This document shows, in pieces, positions 35,123-44,901 of a DNA stretch of 64,000 nt. This DNA comes from Pedobacter rhodius (GTDB lineage Bacteria > Bacteroidota > Bacteroidia > Sphingobacteriales > Sphingobacteriaceae). The position numbers and the translations under genes are program-made. Position 1 is the first letter of the stretch. Each line of letters opens with the position of its first letter. The stretch spans positions 496,001 to 560,000 of the forward strand of contig NZ_JAPWGL010000001.1 in assembly GCF_027213645.1 (NCBI RefSeq). Direction: 5' to 3'. The notes under the pieces were generated by a model. That model had not been told where the DNA came from and made no database searches. It worked only from the letters and a program-made list of their open reading frames with translations.

Positions 35123-36361
35123 ATGTCGAAGGTTTTAATTATTGGTGGTGGTATTGTAGGTTTAAGTTCGGCTTATTATCTTCATAAAAAGGGATATGAG
35201 GTTACAGTATTGGATAAAGGCGATGTGGCAGATAATTGCTCTTTCGGAAATGCCGGTATGATTGTGCCAAGTCATTTTGTACCCTTGGCGGCACCGGGAA
35301 TGATTAGCCAGGGCATTCGGTGGATGTTTAACAGTAAAAGCCCCTTCTATGTTCGTCCCGGTTTAAATTTAAATCTGGTAAACTGGGGTCTAAAATTTGT
35401 AAAGCACGCAACTTCGAAACATGTTGAGCAATCGGCAGAACCATTACGCGATTTATCTTTATTAAGCAAAAAGCTTTATGAAGATTTATCTAAAGAGTCC
35501 GGGTTCAATTTTGAACTGACAAATAAAGGTATCCTGGCCTTCTATAAAACAGAAAAAGCAGGCGAAGAGGAAGCGCATTTAGCTGAAAAGGCTAATGAAC
35601 TAGGCTTGGATATGGCTGTTTTAGATGCAGCAGCTTGCAAAGCCCTGCAGCCGGAACTGGAACTTGATGTTTTAGGTGCCGTGCATTACCGCTGTGATGC
35701 GCACCTGTATCCCGGCAAATTAATGCAGGATTTACTCCGATACCTTGAACAAAACGATGTAAAAATTGTACGCAATAAAGAAGTTGATAGAATTGAATCT
35801 GATTTGAACCGGATTACAAAGGTTTTTACAGGCAGCGATGTTTGGGAAGCCGATGAATATGTTCTGGCAACCGGCTCCTGGTCGCCCGCAGTTGCCAAAA
35901 TGGTGAACTTAAATATTTCATTAATGCCAGGTAAAGGTTATTCATTTATGGAGTCCGAACCCAAAAACCGGGTGACCATCCCGGCTTTGCTTTGCGAGGC
36001 ACGAGTAGCGATAACACCGATGAACGGAAGTATCCGGTATGGCGGTACAATGGAACTTGATAAAATAAATACTAGGATAAATATGCAGCGGGTAAAAGGT
36101 ATTGTACAATCTGTACCTAAATATTTCCCGGATTTAAAACCGGATTTGCCTGCCGAAGATAAGATTTGGTATGGTTTCCGTCCTTCATCGCCTGATGGCT
36201 TACCTTACATTGGAAGAAGTGCTCAAAAGAAAAATTTAATAGTTGCAACGGGCCATGGTATGATGGGATTAAGCTTAGGGCCGGCTACGGGGTTACTGGT
36301 TAGTCAAATTATTGCAGAACAACCAACCGAAATAAAAATTGATGCTTTTTCAATCCGCTAG
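35123..36361 (+). CDS. FAD-dependent D-amino acid oxidase/dehydrogenase, probable cis-4-hydroxy-D-proline dehydrogenase
   Basis: 412-aa DadA-like flavoprotein of the DAO family. The N-terminal dinucleotide fold is IIGGGIVGLSSAYYL with the following acidic residue in VLDKGD; ATGSW and GFRPSSPDGLPYIG ... ATGHGMMGLSLGPATG are the usual C-terminal FAD contacts. It would oxidise cis-4-hydroxy-D-proline to 1-pyrroline-4-hydroxy-2-carboxylate, the substrate of the deaminase at 31548. Last gene of the operon, 61 bp behind the epimerase. No dedicated transporter follows. Confidence 0.88.
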   Translation: MSKVLIIGGGIVGLSSAYYLHKKGYEVTVLDKGDVADNCSFGNAGMIVPSHFVPLAAPGMISQGIRWMFNSKSPFYVRPGLNLNLVNWGLKFVKHATSKHVEQSAEPLRDLSLLSKKLYEDLSKESGFNFELTNKGILAFYKTEKAGEEEAHLAEKANELGLDMAVLDAAACKALQPELELDVLGAVHYRCDAHLYPGKLMQDLLRYLEQNDVKIVRNKEVDRIESDLNRITKVFTGSDVWEADEYVLATGSWSPAVAKMVNLNISLMPGKGYSFMESEPKNRVTIPALLCEARVAITPMNGSIRYGGTMELDKINTRINMQRVKGIVQSVPKYFPDLKPDLPAEDKIWYGFRPSSPDGLPYIGRSAQKKNLIVATGHGMMGLSLGPATGLLVSQIIAEQPTEIKIDAFSIR

Positions 36362-36430
36362 GACATTACCTAGTTGATAAAGTTTGCTTTAAGATTTCCG
36401 CCTTCGCGGAAAAGACGGATAGAGTAGAAG

Positions 36431-36800
36431 TGGTTCGATGCTTACTGTTCGTATAAATAGGTCGTCATTCCCTGCCCGACAGAATCTTGATGTATTATTG
36501 CTTGCGCTCGTTTTTAATGAGTGCAGAATATAAGCGATTTTGCTAATCGCGGATTAATTATCGTGAAACACGATATACTATTACACGCTCGTTTGAAACG
36601 AGCGTGAGCTGGACATAATTGGTTCGATGCTTACCGGTCATATCAATAGGTCGTCATTCCCTGCCCGACAGAATCTTAATGTATTATTGCTTGTACTCGT
36701 TTTTAACGAGTGCAAAATATGAGCGGTTTTGCTAAATGCGGATTAATTATCGTGAAACACGATATACTATTACACGCTGTTTGAAACGAGCGTGTGCCGG
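36431..36800. repeat. Tandem 189-bp hairpin-rich repeat (two copies)
   Basis: The copy at 36431-36612 is repeated at 36620-36800 with few changes. Each unit has three inverted repeats: an ACTCGTT / AACGAGT hairpin (36504-36524 and 36695-36711), TATCGTG-AAA-CACGATA (36559-36575 and 36748-36764), and a 23-bp palindrome with 11-bp arms starting CACGCTCGTTT (36584-36606; the second copy has lost a base in one arm). No ORF is visible. The 670-bp gap 36362-37031 consists mainly of this element; the rest holds the AraC promoter region. It may be a REP/BIME-type element moved by a transposase elsewhere, or a mobile-element remnant. Confidence 0.85.
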
Positions 36801-37031
36801 AAACTAGAGCATAAGCGCTTTGATAGGCTTAATTGTTATCTCAATAGGTTTTCATTCTCCAACTGATTGGAAACCATAACATATCCTAATTTTCTACTAT
36901 GCCGTGAATGAGCTAAAATTCTTTAAATATTATCAGCTATTGACCGTATTTTAACTCAATTTAAATATTATTGTGATTAATGGGTTAATATTTATACATT
37001 CAGTTGTGAATTGAAAATAATATAACCAAAC

Positions 37032-37937
37032 ATGAAGGTATTACCATTTACAATGCTTGTTCCTGATGATAAGAGTGTTATATCAGAACACATTGAACTT
37101 CCGTTTTTTTACCAGTACCTGCACAGACATGATGAATGGCAGATTACTTTTATTGAACGTGGTGAAGGGACATTAATTGCAGGGAATGACATGCATCCTT
37201 TTCGTTCCGGCGATGTTTTTTTAATCGGTGCAAAGTTGCCGCATCTTTTTAAAAGTAATCCTGAATACTTTTCTAACAATAAAGAAAAAACAGTAAAAGC
37301 CTGTTCGGTTTACTTTAACGCTAACGGTATTTTAAGTGCATTGTTTAATTTACCGGAGATGAAGCTGGCCAGTTCTTTTTTGCAAAAGAATAAGCATGGT
37401 TTTAAAATTCCGGAACCATTTAACAAGAACATCGTAAAAAAAATGTTTGATGTACACCAGGCGTCGGGCGCTGATGTACTTTTCAACTTTTTAAAGCTTG
37501 TTAACAGCTTACAGGATTTAAACGAAAATGTACTGCCGCTTTGTTCGGATATGTACTCATCAAACGTAACCGAAAATGAGGGCATGAGGTTAAGTAAGAT
37601 CATTAATTTTATTACAGAAAACTATAATAGTCAAATCTCGCTTGAAGATGTTGCAAATGCTGCTTTTATGACTCCACAGGCATTTTGCAGGTATTTCAAA
37701 AAGCATACCGGCCATACTTTTGTTTCATTTTTAAATGAAGTAAGAATAAACGATGCCTGCAAAAGCCTCATCTCCGGAGAAAAAGCCGATTGTATTTCAG
37801 GCGTTGCCTATAAAGCGGGTTTTAATAGCATAACCAACTTTAACAGGGTATTTAAAAGCATTATTGGCCAATCGCCGAGAGCTTATATCGATACGTATAA
37901 TCACGTAAGTAAAGTGAATTATACAAGCGCCTTATAG
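37032..37937 (+). CDS. AraC family transcriptional regulator
   Basis: 301 aa. The N-terminal cupin sensor (YLHRHDEWQITFIERGEGTL, FRSGDVFLIG) is followed by a C-terminal pair of helix-turn-helix motifs at about 190-290 (ISLEDVANAAFMTPQAFCRYFKKHTG, and IAxxAGF-type SGVAYKAGFNSITNFNRVFK). The cupin probably binds a small sugar- or amino-acid-like ligand. It lies between the hydroxyproline operon and the HTCS, so it could control either; the position behind the Hyp operon makes that operon the first candidate. Confidence 0.88.
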   Translation: MKVLPFTMLVPDDKSVISEHIELPFFYQYLHRHDEWQITFIERGEGTLIAGNDMHPFRSGDVFLIGAKLPHLFKSNPEYFSNNKEKTVKACSVYFNANGILSALFNLPEMKLASSFLQKNKHGFKIPEPFNKNIVKKMFDVHQASGADVLFNFLKLVNSLQDLNENVLPLCSDMYSSNVTENEGMRLSKIINFITENYNSQISLEDVANAAFMTPQAFCRYFKKHTGHTFVSFLNEVRINDACKSLISGEKADCISGVAYKAGFNSITNFNRVFKSIIGQSPRAYIDTYNHVSKVNYTSAL

Positions 37938-38039
37938 TTTTTAACTATTGAAACGGTATCTGGAATAAGAATTTTATCTACGTAACTCATATAAAACTGT
38001 ATATTCGCTAATACCAAATATCTACCGCCTTTCTATACT

Positions 38040-41000
38040 ATGTACTCCTCTAATCTCAAGGTTTTTAACTGTTTTATAACCTGTTTTTTGCTGAGTATAA
38101 ATTTTAGTTTCTCACAAATACCTTCATTAAAATACCTGAGTGTAGAAAACGGCCTGTCAAACAATGTTGTCAATTCTTTATATCAGGATCATTTCGGTTT
38201 TATCTGGGCAGGAACCTATGACGGTTTAAACCGCTACGATGGTTACAACTTCAAAGTTTTCAGAAATAATTGGGATGAAGACAATTCCTTGATAAATAAT
38301 CATATTACGGTTTTAAATGGTGATAACCTGAACAGAATTTGGGTTGGTACTCAAAAGGGCATTTCCTATTACAGTTATGCTGATTCTAAATTTCACAAGC
38401 TATTTTATGCCGACAGCGGCAAAAATCTCGTTCTAACAGCTTCCGTGAACTCTATAACAACAAATTCAGCCCTGACTGTTTTTGTAGCAACTGATGAAAA
38501 TGGCCTTTTTGAGCTTAAAAAAGGAAAGTCTATAGCAAAAAGAGTACTGTTTAAAGAAAACAAAAATTACACCGTAAAAGCCTTATGTGTTGATGAGTCG
38601 GGAACCTTATGGCTTTTTATAAAGGATTTTGGATTATGCAGGTACGATGCTGTCGAAAGTGAAATTAAACTGGTAAAGCAAGCGGTTAAAAATGTAACCA
38701 GCATTATAACCGGTTCGAATAATTCGCTTTGGATTGGTACTGAACAAGGCCTTTATCAATTTGATAAAAAAAATAACTCAATTGCTAAACCCGGGCAATA
38801 CCAGGATAACGACAACATCATGAACCTGATGTTGGATAAACAACAGAAGCTATGGGTATCTACAGACGGGGCCGGAATTGTTGTGTTTGATACCAGGAAT
38901 AAAAACATTAACCGCTTATCAACCGGAACAGGAAAAAGCTTGTTGAGCAGCAATTCCGTTGCCCAGGTTTACGAAGATAATGCATCCAGAAAGTGGATAG
39001 CAACTTTGAGGGGCGGTATAAATATCATCGATCAGCAAAGTGCACAATTTCAAAGTGTAAGGCGGGATGCAATGAAAAGTAATTCTCTGGTCAACAATTT
39101 TGTACTTTCTTTTAGTGAAGATGAGCATCAAAACATTTGGATTGGAACCGATGGGGGTGGTTTGAGTTTATGGAACCGAAAAAAGAATACGTTTACCAAT
39201 TATGTTAAAACAAGCGACCCAAACTCCCTCAAGAGTAATTTTATAACGAGTATTTTAAACGATTCTAACAGTAATGTATGGATTTCGAGTTTTAGTGGCG
39301 GTATCGACAGGTTTGATAAAAAGGCGCAGAAATTTATTCACTACACTTGTTATAATAGCATTAAGGGTGTAGATGATGTAAACATTTGGAAACTTTACCA
39401 GGATAGGGCGAAGAACTTGTGGGCAGGCACAACTAAAGGCGGCGCACTTTACCGGTATAATAAACTTAAAGATAAATTTGATCTTTTTGATAATAACCTT
39501 AAAGATATCCATACCATTTTCCAGGATGCAGCAGGTAATCTTTGGGCGGGTAATTATACCGAGTTAATTAAGGTTGATTTAACTAAAAAGAAACATGATT
39601 ATATTAAAATTAATTATGCCATAAGGTCTATTAATGAAGATTCCAGGCATCAGCTTTGGATTGGCACGGAGGGCGGTGGGTTGATTGAATTTAATCCCAA
39701 AACCAGGAAAGCTAAACGATACCTTCAGCGTGATGGTTTACCAAGCAGTTCTGTATTGAACATTTTGGCCGATTTGGAAGATAATCTTTGGTGCAGCACA
39801 TATAACGGATTGTCAAAGTTCAATATTAAGACACAAAAATTTAAAAATTACTATACATCAGATGGTTTGCAAAGCAACCAGTTTAATTACAACGCAGCTT
39901 TAAAACTAAAAGATGGCGCGTTTTTATTCGGCGGTATAAATGGCTTCAATCTTTTTTATCCAGATAGCATCAAAGAAAATAAAAGGATTCCGAAAATTGT
40001 ACTGACCGATTTCAGGATTAATAATGTGCCGCTTGATGAAGATTCCAGCTACAGGAACACATCAATTGTTAATCTTCAAAAAATAGAAATTCCGTATAAT
40101 GCCGCTGTAATATCGGTTAATTATGCAGCCATTGAGTTTTCATTTCAGGAACAGATTTCTTATGCCTATTACCTGGAAGGATGGGATAGAGACTGGAATT
40201 ATGTGAATAAACTTAATACAGCTTACTATTCCCGGTTAAATGACGGAGAATATAAATTACATATTAAAAGTACTGATACTGAAGGTACCTGGAGCAATAA
40301 TGAAAAGATAATTATAATCAGGATTTTGCCGCCCTGGTACAGAACCTGGTGGGCTTATGGAATTTATCTGTTTCTTTTTACAGGCGCATTTTATTTATTC
40401 CAGACATATAGAAACCGACAAAGAAATTTAAAACACGAGGTTGAAATTACCAACCTGAAAATGGAGCGTGAAAAAGATTTAAACGAAAAGAAATTAAATT
40501 TCTTTACCAATATTTCTCACGAATTGAGAACACCTTTAACATTAATTGTAAATCCGATTAAGGATATTTTAAATCATAAAGAATCGGGGCAGGAAAAAAA
40601 CGATTTGAATGTTGTTTACCGCAATTCGAGGCGATTACTCAGCCTGGTTGATCAGCTGCTTTTGTTCAGGAAAACCGAAAGCGAGAACGATGCGCTGAAT
40701 ATCGTTAAAATTAACCTGTATAAATTTGCCAAAGAAATTTTTCTGTGCTTTGGCTACCTGGCAAAAAACAATAACATTGATTATACTTTCGAATGCGATA
40801 ACGATGAAATTAACTTATATGGCGACAGGGATAAACTGGAAATCGTTTTCTTTAACCTGCTATCAAATGCGTTAAAATTTACGCCAAAAGGCGGTTTTGT
40901 CAGGTTAAAAATAACAAACTTCCAGGATGAAGTAAAAATTGAAGTAAGTGATAGTGGTCCCGGAATCCCTGAAAATATCGGGGAAAAACTGTTCGATAAG

Positions 41001-42086
41001 TTTTATAAAGTAATGAGTAAAGAATCGCTGAAAATGGGATTCGGAATAGGTTTATACCTGGTAAAAAGCTTTGTCGAATTACATAAAGGAAAAATCAGCT
41101 TCAAATCAGATAAAGATACAGGAACAAGTTTTTTCATAGAAATGCCTCTGGGCGAGCCGATTGGTTCAGTTGAAAACTGTGCAATTGAAAATGAATTAAC
41201 TTATGTAAACGAATTAATTGCGCAGGAAGAACTCGAGGAAGAACTCGCTGATAAAAATAATGTAGGAAACCTTGAATTGCTGATATCAGATCTGAATTCC
41301 ATTTTGGTTGTGGATGACAATGCGGATATTGTGGATTACATCAAACAGATTTTTCAGGATAATTTTAAAATATACAAAGCCACCAATGGCATTGAAGGTT
41401 TTAATACTTGCAAAGAATTTTTGCCCGATGTGGTTATTTCGGATGTGAATATGGATGGAATGAGCGGTATAGAGCTTTGTAAAGCTATTAAAGATGATAC
41501 TACGCTAAGCCATATTCCGGTTATTCTGTTAACAGCCGATCCAACAGCAGAAATCCGTTTAAAGGGGATAGAAGTTGGTGCTTATGATTTTATAAGCAAG
41601 CCTTTTGATAAGGAATTGTTTACAGCAAAGATTAATAGTGTAATCAAAAACCGGACAAATCTGCAGGCGTATTTTTATAATGAAATTACCCTTAAATCTG
41701 ATACGCATAAAGTGTCGCAGGAAGATAAAGGCTTTCTGTTAAAATGCATTACCATAATTGAGGATAACCTGACGGAAGATGATTTTAATGTAAAAACACT
41801 GGCTTCTGAATTGGGTATGAGTCACTCCAACCTGTATAAAAAAATAAAAGCGACCTCTGGTCAATCGGTCAACGGATTTGTTCGTTTTATAAGGTTAAGG
41901 AAAGCAGCCGAATTGCTTATCAACACGAATTTAAATATCAATGAAGCGGCTTTCAGGGTAGGTATAAACGATATAAAATATTTCAGAGAGCAGTTTCAGA
42001 AGCTTTTCAAATTAACACCTTCAGAATTTGTAAAAAAGCACCGCAAAACTTTTCATAAATACTACAGCATCAGCCCGGTTATTTAA
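38040..42086 (+). CDS. Hybrid two-component system regulator (HTCS) of a PUL
   Basis: 1348-aa one-protein phosphorelay. In order: signal peptide; periplasmic two-component-regulator propeller repeats up to about 690 (repeated W-IGT/WAGT motifs such as IWAGTYDGLNRYD); Y_Y_Y domain (WSNNEKIIIIRILPPWYRTWW); one membrane helix at about 772-790; HisKA with His about 827 in NISHELRTPL; HATPase with NLLSNALKF and GFGIGLYLVK; receiver with phospho-Asp about 1135 in ISDVNMDG; AraC-type HTH at the end (LYKKIKATSG, FREQFQKLFKLTPSEF). It senses a breakdown product in the periplasm and activates PUL genes. It lies 119 bp ahead of the GH127/146 gene. A candidate operator (C-runs 21 bp apart) lies before three gene sets in the island. 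Confidence 0.95.
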   Translation: MYSSNLKVFNCFITCFLLSINFSFSQIPSLKYLSVENGLSNNVVNSLYQDHFGFIWAGTYDGLNRYDGYNFKVFRNNWDEDNSLINNHITVLNGDNLNRIWVGTQKGISYYSYADSKFHKLFYADSGKNLVLTASVNSITTNSALTVFVATDENGLFELKKGKSIAKRVLFKENKNYTVKALCVDESGTLWLFIKDFGLCRYDAVESEIKLVKQAVKNVTSIITGSNNSLWIGTEQGLYQFDKKNNSIAKPGQYQDNDNIMNLMLDKQQKLWVSTDGAGIVVFDTRNKNINRLSTGTGKSLLSSNSVAQVYEDNASRKWIATLRGGINIIDQQSAQFQSVRRDAMKSNSLVNNFVLSFSEDEHQNIWIGTDGGGLSLWNRKKNTFTNYVKTSDPNSLKSNFITSILNDSNSNVWISSFSGGIDRFDKKAQKFIHYTCYNSIKGVDDVNIWKLYQDRAKNLWAGTTKGGALYRYNKLKDKFDLFDNNLKDIHTIFQDAAGNLWAGNYTELIKVDLTKKKHDYIKINYAIRSINEDSRHQLWIGTEGGGLIEFNPKTRKAKRYLQRDGLPSSSVLNILADLEDNLWCSTYNGLSKFNIKTQKFKNYYTSDGLQSNQFNYNAALKLKDGAFLFGGINGFNLFYPDSIKENKRIPKIVLTDFRINNVPLDEDSSYRNTSIVNLQKIEIPYNAAVISVNYAAIEFSFQEQISYAYYLEGWDRDWNYVNKLNTAYYSRLNDGEYKLHIKSTDTEGTWSNNEKIIIIRILPPWYRTWWAYGIYLFLFTGAFYLFQTYRNRQRNLKHEVEITNLKMEREKDLNEKKLNFFTNISHELRTPLTLIVNPIKDILNHKESGQEKNDLNVVYRNSRRLLSLVDQLLLFRKTESENDALNIVKINLYKFAKEIFLCFGYLAKNNNIDYTFECDNDEINLYGDRDKLEIVFFNLLSNALKFTPKGGFVRLKITNFQDEVKIEVSDSGPGIPENIGEKLFDKFYKVMSKESLKMGFGIGLYLVKSFVELHKGKISFKSDKDTGTSFFIEMPLGEPIGSVENCAIENELTYVNELIAQEELEEELADKNNVGNLELLISDLNSILVVDDNADIVDYIKQIFQDNFKIYKATNGIEGFNTCKEFLPDVVISDVNMDGMSGIELCKAIKDDTTLSHIPVILLTADPTAEIRLKGIEVGAYDFISKPFDKELFTAKINSVIKNRTNLQAYFYNEITLKSDTHKVSQEDKGFLLKCITIIEDNLTEDDFNVKTLASELGMSHSNLYKKIKATSGQSVNGFVRFIRLRKAAELLINTNLNINEAAFRVGINDIKYFREQFQKLFKLTPSEFVKKHRKTFHKYYSISPVI

Positions 42087-42104
42087 AGCGTTATGTTAAA
42101 TTAT

Positions 42105-42129
42105 CCCCCTTTTTTTATGATTTGACCCC
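42105..42129. promoter_or_regulatory. Candidate HTCS operator, site A
   Basis: C-runs at 42105-42109 and 42126-42129, starts exactly 21 bp apart, with TTATGATTT in the spacer. The TTTG -33 box (42121-42124) lies immediately before the second run. The same layout occurs at 44875 and 52707. Confidence 0.55.
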
Positions 42130-42151
42130 GCTTATAAGCGCATTAAATTTG
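42121..42151 (+). promoter_or_regulatory. Promoter of the second GH127/GH146 gene
   Basis: TTTG (42121-42124), exactly 19 nt, TAAATTTG (42144-42151): a full consensus match, giving a leader of about 45-50 nt. It overlaps operator site A. Confidence 0.7.
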
Positions 42152-42205
42152 GTATTTTAGGTGCTCAGAGCGATAATAAAGAAAACTTTACGGCAGTAAA
42201 ATAAT

Positions 42206-44551
42206 ATGAAAACAGCAATTAAGATTATCCTTTTAACCATACTTTCAATTCCTGTTTTTGGACAACAAAAGCTTCAGGCATTCAAGTTAAATGAGTTGAT
42301 TTTACTCGATGGACCATTTAAAAATGCACAACAAACCGATTTAAAATACATTCTGAAGCTTAATCCCGATAGATTATTGGCGCCATATTTAAGAGAGGCC
42401 GGCTTAAAACCCAAAGCAGCATCGTATGGTAACTGGGAAAATACAGGGTTAGACGGGCACATGGCCGGACATTATCTTTCTGCGCTTTCATTAATGTATG
42501 CTTCAACCGGAAATATGACGCTAAAAAACCGCATGGATTATATGCTATCTGAAATAAAAAGGTGTCAGGATGCGAATGGCAGTGGTTATGTTTCAGGCAT
42601 TCCGGAAGGAAAGAAAATGTGGGCAGAAATTAAAAACGGAGACATCAGGGCTTCGTCTTTTTCATTAAATGATAAGTGGGTGCCGCTGTATAATATCCAC
42701 AAAATTTACGCAGGCTTATACGATGCATATGCGGTAACCGGTAATTTAAAGGCGAAAAAAATACTCATCAAATTAACCGATTGGTGTGTGGATTTGGTTT
42801 CCGGCCTGTCAGATAAACAAGTTCAGGAAATGCTTAAAAGTGAACAAGGAGGCTTAAACGAAGTATTTGCAAATGTTTATGCGATAACAGGTGATAAAAA
42901 ATACCTTCAGCTGGCAAGGAAATTTTCGGATAACCGCATTCTGGAGCCGCTCTTACAAAATAAAGATGCTTTAAATGGTCTTCATGCAAACACGCAAATT
43001 CCAAAAGTTATCGGCTATGAGCAGGTAGGTATCGTAGATAAAGATTCCAGCTGGAGCAATGCTGCGGCTTTTTTCTGGAATACGGTTGTTAATAACAGAA
43101 CCGTCGCCATTGGAGGAAACAGTGTAAGGGAACATTTTAATCCCGCAAATGATTTTTCATCCATGATGGAGTCCAGGGAAGGACCCGAGACCTGCAACTC
43201 CTACAATATGCTGAAACTAACGAAACAGCTTTTTCTTTCGTCACCATCAGCAAAGTACGTCGATTATTACGAAGAAACACTTTATAACCACATCCTTACT
43301 TCACAAAACCCGAACGGCGGTTTCGTTTACTTTACACCGATAAGGCCTGGCCATTACCGTACGTATTCCAATCCGCAGGAAAGTTTTTGGTGTTGTGTAG
43401 GTTCGGGGCTTGAAAATCATGGTAAATATGGCGAAATGATTTATAGCCACGATACAAAAGCTTTATTTGTAAATCTTTACATCCCTTCGATTTTAAACTG
43501 GAAGGAAAAAGGCATACAACTTTCGCAACATACCGGTTTTCCGAATCAGGAAACATCAAAATTAACTTTAAAACTCAAAGAAAGCAGTCGTTTTGATATC
43601 AATTTCCGTTACCCATCATGGGTAGAAAAAGGTACAATGACAGTTTATGTAAATGGTAAAATGCAGGTTGTTAAATGTAATGAATATGGTTATGTAATTT
43701 TAAACAGGGTTTGGAAATCAGGCGATGTGATTGCGCTTAAGCTGCCCATGCATACAAAAGCCAATTTCCTTCCTGATGGTTCTGATTGGGTTGCTTTTAC
43801 CCGTGGCCCGATAGTTCTGGCTGCTGAATTAGATACACTAAGCCAACCCAATCTTATCGCTGATGGCAGTAGAATGGGGCATATCGCAGTCGGACCTTTG
43901 TTGCCGCTGAACAATGCGCCGCTAATTGCAGGCAACAAAGCCAGTCTTGCAGATGCAATAAAACCGGATAATTCGGCTTCTATGACATTCAGCGCTGCCC
44001 AAATAATTTATCAGCCTAGGTATAAAAACCTAAAGCTTACGCCCTTTTATAACCTCAGCGGGAAGCGTTACGTAATTTACTGGCCTTACACGAGTAATGA
44101 GCACTTAGCAGAACGGATAAAAAACATTAGTGTTTACGAAGCAGAGAAAATAAAGCTCGAAACCGCAACCGTTGATTTAATTAATACCGGCGAGCAACAG
44201 CCTGAAACAGATCATAATTTTAAAGGCGAACAAACAGATAACGGCCTTTTTAAGGAACGCCATTACAGAAACGGAAAAGGGTGGTTTAGTTACCGTTTAA
44301 AGAATAACAATTTGCAGGGAAACAAACTCTCGATAACCTTGGCTAACGAGGATAAAAACAAGATATTTTCCATCTTTATCAATGGTAAGTTTATACAAAA
44401 GATAGAACTTGATGACACAAAAGACACCGGTTTTTATAATGAGCAAATCGAAATCCCAAAGGAACTGTTAACTGCTGACATGGAATTAAAATTTGTCGCC
44501 GAGCCGGGTTCATCAATTGCAAATATTTATGAGATAAGGCTGTTGAAATAG
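42206..44551 (+). CDS. Beta-L-arabinofuranosidase, GH127/GH146 (DUF1680), second copy
   Basis: 781-aa exported enzyme with a signal peptide ending PVFGQ. The thiolate/zinc site is complete: Glu 328 and Cys 330 in PETCNSYN, and Cys 396 (nucleophile) and Cys 397 in FWCCVGSGLENH. The C-terminal module repeats the QPETDHNF pattern of the homologue at 25732, but overall identity looks moderate, so the two may split the work on different beta-arabinofuranosyl linkages. It has its own HTCS-type promoter directly behind the HTCS gene. Confidence 0.92.
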   Translation: MKTAIKIILLTILSIPVFGQQKLQAFKLNELILLDGPFKNAQQTDLKYILKLNPDRLLAPYLREAGLKPKAASYGNWENTGLDGHMAGHYLSALSLMYASTGNMTLKNRMDYMLSEIKRCQDANGSGYVSGIPEGKKMWAEIKNGDIRASSFSLNDKWVPLYNIHKIYAGLYDAYAVTGNLKAKKILIKLTDWCVDLVSGLSDKQVQEMLKSEQGGLNEVFANVYAITGDKKYLQLARKFSDNRILEPLLQNKDALNGLHANTQIPKVIGYEQVGIVDKDSSWSNAAAFFWNTVVNNRTVAIGGNSVREHFNPANDFSSMMESREGPETCNSYNMLKLTKQLFLSSPSAKYVDYYEETLYNHILTSQNPNGGFVYFTPIRPGHYRTYSNPQESFWCCVGSGLENHGKYGEMIYSHDTKALFVNLYIPSILNWKEKGIQLSQHTGFPNQETSKLTLKLKESSRFDINFRYPSWVEKGTMTVYVNGKMQVVKCNEYGYVILNRVWKSGDVIALKLPMHTKANFLPDGSDWVAFTRGPIVLAAELDTLSQPNLIADGSRMGHIAVGPLLPLNNAPLIAGNKASLADAIKPDNSASMTFSAAQIIYQPRYKNLKLTPFYNLSGKRYVIYWPYTSNEHLAERIKNISVYEAEKIKLETATVDLINTGEQQPETDHNFKGEQTDNGLFKERHYRNGKGWFSYRLKNNNLQGNKLSITLANEDKNKIFSIFINGKFIQKIELDDTKDTGFYNEQIEIPKELLTADMELKFVAEPGSSIANIYEIRLLK

Positions 44552-44592
44552 TTTTAATGGTGTTTAAAAGTTAACTGGAGAAGTTCAATCAT

Positions 44593-44771
44593 ATTAACCG
44601 CAAAGGACATTAAGATTTTCGCAAAAGCATTCAAAGTTTTTTATCATATAAGGCACAGAAGAATATAAGATAGTTATAATTATCGCTTGAAATCAGGTAA
44701 CATATTTTCTTAGATAAATTAAGGTGTCTTAGGTGGTAAATTATTAACTGCAAAGACACTAAGATTTTTTG
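44593..44771. repeat. Pair of related 29-bp direct repeats in the 336-bp gap
   Basis: 44593-44621 and 44743-44771 both follow the pattern ATTAAC(C/T)GCAAAG, ACA/ACAC, TAAGATTTT. This is a widespread-looking intergenic repeat type. The rest of the gap 44552-44887 holds operator site B at its right end and no gene. Confidence 0.55.
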
Positions 44772-44874
44772 TAATCAAAGTAATCTGGCGTTTATCTATC
44801 GAAGGTAATCTTATTATTACCGACTTCGCCACAAGCCAAACCAACTAAAAACCTTAATTTGCATTATTAAATCA

Positions 44875-44901
44875 CCCCCCTTTAATTATGATTTACCCCC
44901 C
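44875..44901. promoter_or_regulatory. Candidate HTCS operator, site B
   Basis: C-runs at 44875-44880 and 44896-44901, starts 21 bp apart, again with TTATGATTT between them. The only in-frame ATG of the next gene (44888) lies inside this site. Confidence 0.55.

Noticed and set aside
36431..36800. CRISPR array or degraded transposase gene
   Set aside because: Two tandem copies without unique spacers between short repeats, and no ORF with transposase motifs in any frame.
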